From Sipunculus nudus (taxonomy: Eukaryota > Annelida > Sipuncula > Golfingiida > Sipunculidae): DNA of 64,000 nucleotides. Positions 11,853 through 22,700 of the stretch are shown in pieces. The DNA is taken from positions 31,096,214 to 31,160,213 of the forward strand of contig CM049320.1 of NCBI GenBank assembly GCA_026874595.1. Reading direction: 5' to 3'. A program made the translations under genes and the position numbers. The notes below the pieces were generated by a model. The model saw only the letters and a program-made list of their open reading frames with translations, had not been told where the DNA came from and made no database searches. The first letter of the stretch is position 1; every line of letters starts with the position of its first letter.

Positions 11853-12652
11853 TGATACAGCCATACAGTCAGATGTAAACTATTTGTAGACTATTAAAAA
11901 ATATGACTGAATATTTCATATAGGCCTATGTGTAATTATTATAAACAGATATAGCTATGAAATTATAATCTCGAAATCGGCGGCGTTAAAAGGTATATAA
12001 CTATGAGAAGGCATGGTCGCTGCACGATGATCCTACATCGTTCATGCGTGCTAATCTTAACTGACAACATTACATAAGCGGTGCATTTCACAATGATGAC
12101 AATTAATGAACGATACTAAAACTTTGACCGCATATTGCGATTTTAGTCAGTACTCCTCAGGATATCCTTCCACAAGCTTATTTCATTTTGAAAAGTTCAT
12201 CTCTTTCACATTTTATTATAGTAAGCAATTCCATAATAATAATAATAATGATATTAATAAAAATAATATTAATAATAATAATAATAATTGTCATTCTCTA
12301 AACATGTTAATCACATAAAAAGGCGGTGAGCTCCATTGCTGTCATATTTTGTTTAGATGTGTTTGATATAATGAATACACATTCTGTGTCATCTATTTGA
12401 TGACAACTTCATTTCTTGAGCTGAGTCATCAGTGTCCTAAATACCAAACTAAATTGAGAGTAAAAGCAGAACTACTCTGAAATTAGATTCATGGTCGACC
12501 TTACCACTCTACGGAGATGATGCAACCAACATGGGTGAACGTCCTGATTGACAGGGTCAAAGAAAGGTCTGCTCTGTTAATTATTTAAAGTATGTTGATA
12601 ATATACATGTATATTGAAAACTTTGAAGTGTATAAACGAATTTCGAGCATAC

Positions 12653-12787
12653 CATTTGTTGTTGCTTGAGATGCCTCAAGAAAAGCGAATGACTGTAGAA
12701 ATGAAGAGAAAAAGAAAAAGTAAACTCGTGCCATTGCTCGAAACTACCATCAGCCAAAATGAAAGTAAGGAAAACTAGCATAATCAT
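12653..12787 (-). CDS. Candidate signal-peptide exon of CTLD gene copy 2
   Basis: From an ATG at 12787 the exon begins MIMLVFLTFILADG, a typical secretion signal, and runs open for 45 codons to a GTATGC donor. An alternative donor (GTAGTT) right after the signal at GCTGATG would be phase 1 and fit the lectin exons better, but copy 1 lacks that site. Choosing between them needs transcript data. Confidence 0.4.
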
Positions 12788-13261
12788 AAAATCCCGCAGA
12801 TAGCGCCCCATTTACTTCCGTGTAATCCTCTTTACAGTAAATTACATTTAAGATATCTATAATTGTCTAGTTCCAAAGAATTAAAGATTTTGTTTACAAC
12901 ACCAACTAATTTATATTAAATATACAAGCAATATATTGGGATAACAGATGATAACGGAGTTCGTACATTCTAATGTTCTTCCTCCACTGTATATCGTATT
13001 CATAATAAATAATCTAGTACAACCATTAAAGGTCCCAGATAGCGCTCCGTTTACTTGCTGTGAAAATCATTAGCGGGGGATTTTCGCAGCATCGATCACT
13101 TTAAGGCTACAACATCGGAAGAGTGCCACACGCTCAGCGCGTGTGGTACGAAACTAATTAGTCATGAAATGCCTGAATTTTAGTTCTTTCTATACAACAT
13201 AGACATGCTCTGGCAACCCATTGAGCACTCAGTTTTTTAGCAAACAATGATGATTATATAC

Positions 13262-13311
<50 letters not shown>

Positions 13312-13516
13312 GGGAGGATGTTTATGGTTAATGATGGTCTATCCTCGAAAGCTCTTATGCAGATGAGCGGTTCATTTGCATAGACTGCCCGCCATTTTTT
13401 TCTTTTTTTTTTCCTGCTGTGTCCGGTAACAACTCTCGTATGAAGAACGGCATATTATACGATAATAGGAGTGAATTTATATCTAGAATTACATATCTAC
13501 AATGATGATTATATAC

Positions 13517-13581
<65 letters not shown>

Positions 13582-13692
13582 TATTTAAAGAAATGTCTCC
13601 TCCCTGCTAATAAAAATGGGATTCACTTGAGAAGTGCTGGGTAGTGTCCGAAGCCCCTTCCCAATAATACACCAGTGGCAAAATATATACAC

Positions 13693-13757
<65 letters not shown>
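13262..13757. repeat. Cluster of three long AT microsatellites
   Basis: Long (AT)n tracts occupy 13265-13306, 13519-13576 and 13694-13757. AATGATGATTATATACAACTATATAT recurs in front of the first two, so they belong to a duplicated unit. The rest of 13066-14940 shows no recognised gene. Confidence 0.9.
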
Positions 13758-13759
<2 letters not shown>

Positions 13760-14626
13760 AAAATGTTCTTACGTACGGACGTCGCCGTTTTCTAGAAACT
13801 GCGTGCTATAATAAGACAGAACCAAAATAGAATATGTCTTATATATCTCTGGTTTTAGATATGTTTATTAATTTAAGGGTTTTTTTTATAAACGGAGTGA
13901 TACAAACGAAATGTCACCCTCGATGCAATGCTATCACATCTTTTCTAATTCTAAAGAAAGCTTTGCAAAAATTAATATGGGCATTATTCCCTTGCGATGG
14001 TACCGGTATAGGGGGCTAAATTTTCTGGGTCTGGATCATGGGTTATTCTGTATATCCTTCGTCTGACCAGTGCTTTTGTAGTAAGGTTTTCCGTGTTTCA
14101 CCTTTGTGTCTTGTACAAGGCTAAACATTGTAATCAAACCAATGTCGATCAAACTCTTAAAAGATTCAAACACAAGACGCACAGGTTCACTAGTAGCGGT
14201 AGCGCCACCTGGCGTCCGTTGGAGAGACTACGGCGGGGTGATACTACTTCCACCTACCGAGATATTCTTTAACTACTTTTGAAGGGTGAACCTAAAACAC
14301 GGAACGGGACGCGGAATAAGGGGTGATTTAACCAAGCAAATAAATACTGCTGTTACTTTAGCAAATAATTAGTGTACTTTATCACTACCTGAAACGTTAT
14401 TAAAATATAAGCAGTAAAATCAAAGAAAAGCAATGTATAAAATGTCCCGTCAGCATTTATATTGCAATTATGGAGATAAATTTGTTTCCATTAATATGCT
14501 CAATTAACAACAAAAAATAAATTGTTATATAAATTTATTATTCATATCCTACATTGGTAGGATAAATACATGTGTAATCTGTGAAGCCGACTGGCAATAT
14601 TGCTCGAATTGACCGTCGCACTGAAG

Positions 14627-14630
<4 letters not shown>

Positions 14631-14710
<80 letters not shown>

Positions 14711-14773
14711 CAATGGGATGAAACCTCGCCCAATATTGAATAAATGGATATATATATATATATATATATATAT
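14631..14773. repeat. Long AT microsatellite pair
   Basis: Near-pure (AT)n at 14631-14710 and 14748-14773. The tyrosine/isoleucine-rich open frames across them are translated microsatellite, not genes. Confidence 0.95.
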
Positions 14774-14961
14774 TAACAATAACCATGATAAAAAGCGCCT
14801 TTTCTGTTTTTATGGTATACCTTAAATATATAAAAAATACACTATAATGGCTCTGAATATAATATTGTAACATTAAAATAGACGTGTATGGACTTTCTGG
14901 TTCGTATCTAGTTGAACCAATCGAAACACCAAATTTGGTGTTTTTATAGGATTCAGTAACC

Positions 14962-15337
14962 GTCTTCTGTGGCTCAGGGGTAGAGCGCATGACTCATAGC
15001 CGGGAGATCGTGAGTTCGAATCTCAGCCGAGGCGGTGAGATTTTTCACGGTCGGCCCCACCCAGGGTGAGCGCTCTCCAGGCTTAATGAGAAGGTCGTGC
15101 CCAACGGCCGTGTTTCACTCACAAACGAGTGCGCCTCTCGGGGACGATTACGCAGGGCCCGCAGGTGCAGTATTCACCGGGCCTGATTTAACGCCAGGAT
15201 ATAAAATGAGAGGAAGCGTGTGATACTGCCCTGTCACGTAGTCCGAAACCGGAATGGAAATCTGCTGATGTATACATATATGTAGTTAATTAAACTTAGC
15301 ATTTAAAAAAATGGAGGCGGTTAATTTACCTCCACCA
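14962..15337 (+). mobile_element. tRNA-derived SINE (family 1), full-length-like copy
   Basis: The head is tRNA-like with RNA polymerase III boxes: A box TGGCTCAGGGG at 14970-14980 and B box AGTTCGAATCT at 15013-15023. A non-tRNA body follows (CGGTCGGCCCCACC, CACAAACGAGTGCGCC, GGGCCCGCAGG, CCTGTCACGTA) and the tail ends near ATGGAGGCGGTTAATTTACC. A second, interrupted copy spans 52360-55152, which supports mobility. The body makes this a SINE rather than a tRNA gene. Confidence 0.75.
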
Positions 15338-15339
15338 CA

Positions 15340-15840
15340 ATTTTTTTTTTATAAAAAAAAAAAAGGATTTAGTAATAAAACGTGTTTCAATTCAGTCATC
15401 AGATATTTTTATATTTACAATTCATGTGATATATTTAATTAATCATTATTCCTAAATATATCAACAAATATATTCTGGGAACAAAATTTTCAATTTTATA
15501 TAATACAAGTATTTCTTAATTATGCCTTATATAAGTCATGATCAGGCTTATAAATGTTAAAATGCATGATTATGATATGAACTAAACATTGAAGAATACA
15601 GGTTCTCCTGAATTATGAAGTACAGGGATAATAATGATAATAATAATTATAATAATAATAATAAAATATAAATTATTATTATGATTATTATTATTAAACT
15701 GACATGTTTTGCTATTGTTTTAACATATTTACACGCATATATATCTGTCTGTTATGATCACGTGAAGCGTGTGATTTAATTATTTTCATACATTAGATCC
15801 GCAATCCGTAAATCCGTTCCGTGTTTTATCCCACAACATT
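15340..15840. other. AT-rich spacer upstream of PINK1
   Basis: No gene seen. An AAT/ATT microsatellite lies at about 15628-15697. Confidence 0.6.
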
Positions 15841-15865
15841 TCAGGAAATTCCCATGTTTGACACA

Positions 15866-15873
15866 TGACGTCA
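15866..15873. promoter_or_regulatory. CRE/ATF-like palindrome upstream of PINK1
   Basis: TGACGTCA, the full CREB/ATF consensus palindrome, lies 170 bp before the PINK1 start codon, where sequence becomes GC-richer as in a promoter. An 8-bp match can occur by chance; regulatory use is inference. Confidence 0.35.
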
Positions 15874-16042
15874 TACACGTAAGTTGTTTATCCGAGTCAG
15901 CGGACCCGTCAACATCGGTGACCAAGGGTGGGTTTCATCACCCAAATCAAAGTAAATCTGAAGGTGTGAGAGACCACACTTATTTCTGCGAATTTCTAAA
16001 GTCTAGCGCAGCCGCCTTGTACCCCCTAGGCGCGCTGTCAAG

Positions 16043-16459
16043 ATGTCTTTGCGACCTATCCTTGCGAAGGTCGCCAGGGCAGGGGTTCAGTTCTTTAGAG
16101 GAGGTTTTCAAGGTAAGGGAGGCAAAGCCCTGCTCAGAAACGAGCAGCCCAGCCTAAATCAGCAGCAACAGCAGAGGGCCTGGATCCGTGCGGACCAGAA
16201 CCACCCAGCAACGCACTTGAACAAGGCTGTCAACCCGAACTATCTGAACAGAGGATACGGTTTGAAGACCTGGGCTGCTGAACTGCGCAGACAGGCAGCT
16301 TGGCGTTTGTCTGGCAGTCTGTACGGGACTGGTGCCCGTCAGATCGGTAACGCAGTCCGCTCAAGAGGATCGCTGTATGCATTTGTAGCTCTGGGTTTAG
16401 CGTACAACATCAGTGAAGATGACAGTTATAGATACGCAGGACTTACTGATGAAATTAAG
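16043..16459 (+). CDS. PINK1: PINK1 exon 1: targeting sequence and membrane segment
   Basis: Encodes residues 1-139 and ends in phase 0 at AAG before GTCAGT. The start [20 protein letters not shown] is basic, amphipathic and free of acidic residues, as expected for a mitochondrial presequence. A glutamine run (NQQQQQ, 40-44) follows, then the hydrophobic segment [13 protein letters not shown] (about 110-122), in the position of the PINK1 inner-membrane anchor cut by PARL. The ATG at 16043 is chosen because it opens this presequence and the frame continues into the family sequence GLTDEIK. Confidence 0.95.
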
Positions 16460-16754
16460 GTCAGTAAACGGAGGTGAAACAATTATGGCCAAGTGCCAAT
16501 TAAAGGGGCCCCCAATCACCTATAGTAGTGTCAGATCTTTAATAAATTAAAGGTATTCCCATGTTTTACATGTTTTTCCTGTTTGTCAACATTGCTGTGT
16601 TTACAAACACATTGATAAACAAGTTGATACACCCTTCATGGAGGCATTATTAGAACTTTTCATAACCAGAATTAACCTTACTGAGCTTTTGCTGTTAGAT
16701 CATTAATAAATATAGGTATATCATGATATATATTTATGATTATTAATTATATGA

Positions 16755-16799
<45 letters not shown>

Positions 16800-19700
16800 T
16801 TAATGGGAATGTATATACATGTAAGTTATATGCACAATTGATGTAAATTAATATTGTCATGTTACAATCTGAATTTATTCGTTTTTAAACTTTCCATCAT
16901 GACTTACGAATAAACTAAATTCAAAGCATTGTTAAATATTTGTTAAATTATAAAAATAATTTTTCAGCAATAATATCAAGATACCACTCCGTAATGAGGT
17001 AGAGATATCACACAGCAGTGGGTTAGGGACATACCCCCTAATTAGTCTGGTCAAACTGCTGCAGTGGAGGAACACACCCACTATTTAGTCCTCTGCCAGG
17101 TTATCTTGCTGGTCACAGGTATTCCTGGAAATATGGGTCCCAGCTAGCTCATTTCTGTGAATTATTAAAGTGCCATAATTTTCAGTGAGAACTGTATTGA
17201 TCCTGAAGTAAAAACCACTCATGCAATGTATTTCTTATCTGAAAATCTTTATTTTGAAAAATTGGCTGATATACCAAACATACATTCTTTAACAAAATGT
17301 AGGATAATGGGCAGCTTTAAAGGTGCATGTATTTTACTCATGAAATAGGAATGTACATGGAATAAGTGTTCTCTCCTGAAAATTATATCTGCCATGATTT
17401 TGCTCTGAAATAATTTTCTACCAAAAAAAAATAAACTTGCACACAGGCAATCGGTGAATGGCATGAAGGAAAATAAAAAATGTGTTCAGTATCGTACCTT
17501 CAGCCATGCAGTCTTGTTATTGTAAACTGACACACTTGGATTTTATTTGTCAATTTAAACCAAAAACATTCTTAAAACACAGAAAATGGGGAATTTTTTT
17601 ATGTAAAAAATCCAGTTTGATTTAATTGAATTTTGTACAGGAAAATAACTTTGAATGGGCTACACCTGATAAAATGTTGAGCCTGTGCGCTTGGATTATT
17701 TTTTTATGGAAGCTTTTGTATTCAGCCAAAACTAATGGACAGTTTAAGAAAATACACATTGTTACAAGTAACTTTAAGAAGACTCTTTCCATCACTAACT
17801 TTAAAACCATCTTCATCGATCAGTTTAAGTTAGTGTGTGCAAGAGAGTGCTGTCCTGTTTGTTTTAATATACATTAAAATTGTGATTTGAGGAAATGTGT
17901 CAATTAAAGATTACTGTTTCATATCGATTTAATATATTTTTGTATACTTCATGGGAAATTAGGAGTGTATTTTTTCTAATTTTTAGTGAACCTGTGAGCT
18001 AATGTGATGGGGTGGGGTCGTCCAGTGTCTATACATTAACCCTTACTATCTTGAAAATGACAGGCGCTAGCATCACAAAATTTTATGAAAAACTTAGCCA
18101 TCTGAAAAACTCTATCAGATTTTGCTTATTTTTTGGCGAACTGCATTTTCATAGATTTTATAGAAAAAGGCCAAAAAAAACTTTAAAAATCTTCTTCTCC
18201 GAAACAGTCCAGCCAAATTGTTCAATATTTTACAGAAATAATCTCTTATACCATCTCTCTCAAGTTTGTTCGTATGTTCCAGTTCGGTGATTTTTGGCCA
18301 AGTTACAGGAAGTTGAACTTCGTCATCTGTCAAAAAAAGCATATTAAAATTTCAATCTCAGAAATGGCTGGAGCTGTCATCACCAAATTTCATGCCAATG
18401 TTGGTCACATGAGTCATATTTGAAATTGAGGTATTGGTGGCGCCACCTGCATCAGCCTTTTTTGTACAGGGGTCATCAGTGTCTGTATCATATGAGGGCT
18501 ACAAAGAACTTCTTCTCTGAAACCATATGGCCAAATTGTTTAAAATCGCACAGAAATGATCCTAGGGTGGTGCTTTCAGAAGTATGCTCAAATGGTCTCT
18601 GTTTGTAGTGACTTTAGGCTGAGTTATTGGAAAATGAATTTAGTCATATGCCATAACAGGCCATTTTAGCTCTGTGGCTACAAAGATCTCAAAAACCACT
18701 GGGCCTAATTCTTAAATCTCACACATTAATTATCCTCAGATATTGATAATTCAAGTTTGTTCTACGTTCTTTACACAGCGCTTTAACTATAGGCCTAGTA
18801 CCAATATCGTAAGCGCTGTTTGTTATGACCTCGTATCCTGAATTGCGACACTAGAGGGGAGCACTGTATTTTTGTTCTATCAGGTGAGACCTTGTGCTGG
18901 AAGCACTGCCAAGCCAAGAATACACGGAGCCAATCATGTTCATTTCGTTTTGATTGACAGCTCATCGCCCCGGTAACCGTCTAAACAGGTCACAGGCTCA
19001 GAGAGAATTTGCTTAGGGCCTTGGCACATAGGATGCTCGGCTGGTAAGCTGTTATTCAAACGAAATGTAACAGCAAAGGCTGCATGCTCACCGCGCTGGC
19101 TGGTTTCAGTTTTGCAGACAACAGATACATGGCTACGCTAACATAGTCATAATGTCATAATCGAGTCGGTCGATGATGCGAGAATGCAGAGGGAGCAACT
19201 AAAATTCGACCGTAAACTCATCAAGCGGCAATTGAAGGGCAGCTATGGGCAGAGCCAGGATGCCTGTCCAGTGTTTGTTTATTGGCATCTGGTTGGCAGC
19301 TGGTCACATCATATGCATGTTTTTAGCTCAGCTGACTGTAAGTCATCTGAGCTATAGCGATCACTCTTTGTCCGTCGTCCGTCCGGCCATCTGTCCGTTA
19401 ACAGGGCACAAATCGTAACCACTGGACTTAGAACCTTGTAACTTGGGAATCTGAGAGGTCCATTAAAAATCTCCTTGGAAACCAGAAATTAGGTCTCTGT
19501 TACCCATATCCTTCGAGCTATGGGGCCCCAAAGTACCCCCCAGAAAAGTAAAAAATTTCATACAAAAACTTCAATATCTCATTAACTACTTGACTGATGG
19601 TCATGATTTTTGGCATACATATTGATCATGAGATGTTCCATCACTTCCTGCAGACTGGTGGTGCCACCTGTATTTTTTGAATTTTTACGAATTTTTTTCT

Positions 19701-22700
19701 CTATATTTGAGACCTTTAAAAATGTGAACATCTGTTAACAAGGCACAAATCGTAAAGACTGGACCTAGAATCTTAATTCTTGACACACTGAGAGACCTAT
19801 GAAAAGTCTCCATGGAATCCTGAAATAAGGTCTCTGTTACCCATATTCTTTAAGCTGTATGACTCCAAAATACCCCCCCCCCCAGAATAATGGAAAATTT
19901 GATACAAAAACTGCAGTATCTCAATAAGTACAACACGATTTTTCTGAAACTTACACCAATTATCGGGTCACATGTGAACTGGTGCCTAACCAATTTGCGT
20001 TGACCTCTGACCTTTCCTGTCTGCCCAGTGTCCATTTGTGTATCTGTTTCATCACATAAACCCTCATATCTCAGAAACCGTTTGACCGATCAGGAAATAA
20101 AATTTATACAAATGTAGCCCTTGGATAGCTTTATAACATACACAAAAATGGTGGCGCCACCTGTAACCCTGTTTTCACAGTGTCCATCTGTTCATCTGCC
20201 TTGCGTTAAATTCACTCATATCTCTGCAGTGAATTGACTAATTCACCTGAAATTTGGCATGCTTATACATCCTGGATAGCTTTCTTGATTTTATGACGGG
20301 TGGCGCCACCTATATTCATGTTCATGCTGCAGACATCCAAGCTCATATCTCGGGAACCGTTTGACCGATCAGGAAATAAAATTAATACAAATGTAGCCCT
20401 TGGATAGCTTCATAACATACACAAAAAATGGTGGCGCCACCTGTAACCATGTTTGCACAGTGTCCATCTGTTCATCTGCCTTGTGTTAAAATCACTCATA
20501 TCTCTGCAGTGAATTGACTAATTCACCTGAAATTCGGCATGCGTATACATCCTGGATAGCTTTCTTGATTTTATGACAGCTGGCGCCACCTACATTCACG
20601 TTCACGCTGATGACATCCAAGCTCATATCTCAGGAACCATTTGACCGATCAGGAAATAAAATTAATACAAATGTAGCCCTTGGATAGCTTTATAACATAC
20701 ACAAAAAATGGTGGCGCCACCTGTAACCATGTTTGCACAGTGTCCATCTGTTCATATGCCTTGGGTTAAAATCACTCATATCTCTGCAGTGAATTGACTA
20801 ATTCACCTGAAATTCGGCATACGTATACATCCTGGATAGCTTTTCTGATTTTATGACAGGTGGCGCCACCTACACTATAGTTTACGCTGCAGACGTCCAA
20901 GCTCATATCTCGGGAACCGTTTGACTGATTGGGCCAAAATTTTGCATGTGTATAGATCTCACATAGGTCTTTATCATACACAAAACTGGAGGGGTAACCT
21001 GCAACCATTTTTGCACATTTTGCACAGCGTCTGTCTGTTTGTCTGCTGAGGCCTAAAATCACTCATTTCTCTGTAGTAGTTTGACATGACTGCCTAAAAT
21101 TTTGCAGGTTGATGCATCCTGGACAGCTTTCTTGATTTTATGACAGGTGGCGCCACCTACATTCTGGTAAATGCTGCACACATCCAAGCTCATATCTCAG
21201 GAACTGTTTGACCGATCAGGAAATAAAATTTATACAAATGTAGCCCTTAGATAACTTTATAACAAACACAAAAAATGGTGGCACCACCTGCAATCATTGT
21301 ATCCCCAGACAAAGTCGGGGGATACTATGTTTTCATACCGGTCCTGCCGCCGCCGCCGCATATAAATCTTGTTGGCGCGATAACCCAAAAAATATTTCAC
21401 GGAACTTTACCAAACTTGGTATATGTATAGATATGGGTGAGAGGACGATGCCTATTTAAAATGAGGTCATGACCTTTACTAAGAGAGTGTCCTTGACCTT
21501 GAATAGGTCCAATTTTGGGGAAAATCACACAAATTCTTTAATATCTCAAGAAATCTTGCATGGATTTATCCCAAAATCAAGTTGATGGAAGATCATGGAT
21601 AGGGTTGTCATGTTCCAGAAACTGGTGGCGCCACCTATTATTCTTTACTTGTTTTCATGCCGTTTAATACCCCCAAAAATGCTACCTTACAGTACTGTGA
21701 GCATTGTAAGTCAAAAACTAATGGACAGATTTCTTTTATATTATGCATATACATAGGTATGGGTTATGGGATGATGTTTATTTAAATTGGGGTCATGACC
21801 TTTCCTATGATAGTGGCCTTGACCTTGAATATTGCCATATATGGTGAAAATCACACACCTCTTATGATATCTCCAGTGTTGATAGCCATATGAATTTCAA
21901 ACATGACTTATGTATGGCCCACCACTAAAGTAAGAACCCTATAGGTTCTAGGGTCATGAGGTCAAAGGTCAAGGTCACTGGACTGGCATTTTAAAAGATA
22001 CTGTGGATGCATTTTAAGCCAAACTTTCATCCTAGGTCTTCCATCTTTAATATATAGCTCACTTGCCAATAGTGGATGATCCATATAAATTTTGGGGTCA
22101 CAAGGTCAAGGCCACAGGAGCTATCTGTCCAAAAATTAGTTTCTGGATGATAATTCCTGCTTTTATTGATGTAATGATTTCAAACTTGACTTATATATGT
22201 CCCATTGAAAAAGCAAGACTCCAATTGATTTTGGGGTCATGAGGTCAAAAGTCAAGGTCACAGGACTGGCATTTTAAAAGATACTGTGGATGCATTTTAA
22301 GCCAAACATTTTATCTCAGACCTTTCATCTTGCACATGTAAGTCATCTGCCAATAGAGGAAGACCCCTATCAGTTTTGAGGTCACAAGGTCAAAGGTGAA
22401 GGTCACAGGAGCCATCTGTCCAAAAATTAGTTTCTGGATGATAATTCCTGCTTTTATTGATGTATGGATTTCAAACTTGACTTGTATATGTCCCATTGGA
22501 AAAGCAAGACCCAAATTGATTTTGGGGTCATGAGGTCAAAGGTCAAGGTCACAGGAAACCTCTTTAAAAAGATTGTGGATGCATTTTCAGCCAAACAATT
22601 CATCTCAGATCTTTCATCTTGAACATATAGTTCACCTGCCAAGAGTGAAAGACCCCTATCAATTTTGAGGTCACAATATCAAAGGTGAAGGTCACAGGAG

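Larger units (their letters stand above)
10657..13065 (-). repeat. Segmental duplication, copy 2 (two-CTLD gene)
   Basis: Collinear with 1-2700 in the same orientation, about 10.65 kb away. Differences include AT microsatellite growth (11534-11561 and 11811-11850), loss of part of one exon, and the intact 129-nt middle exon. Copy 2 also has its last exon (10167-10366), whose copy-1 counterpart would be outside the window. Confidence 0.85.

Noticed and set aside
14542-14779. Frames rich in YIYIYI
   Set aside because: Translated AT microsatellite.
14962-15035. A tRNA gene
   Set aside because: A and B boxes are good, but the acceptor and anticodon stems do not pair cleanly and a non-tRNA body shared with another copy follows; called a SINE.
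15858-16157. 99-codon frame overlapping PINK1 exon 1
   Set aside because: Out of frame with PINK1 and no family signal; a shadow of the GC-richer exon.
16460-16477. PINK1 exon 1 ending at VSKRR and stop
   Set aside because: Read-through of the GTCAGT donor; splicing to 27133 continues the PINK1 sequence.
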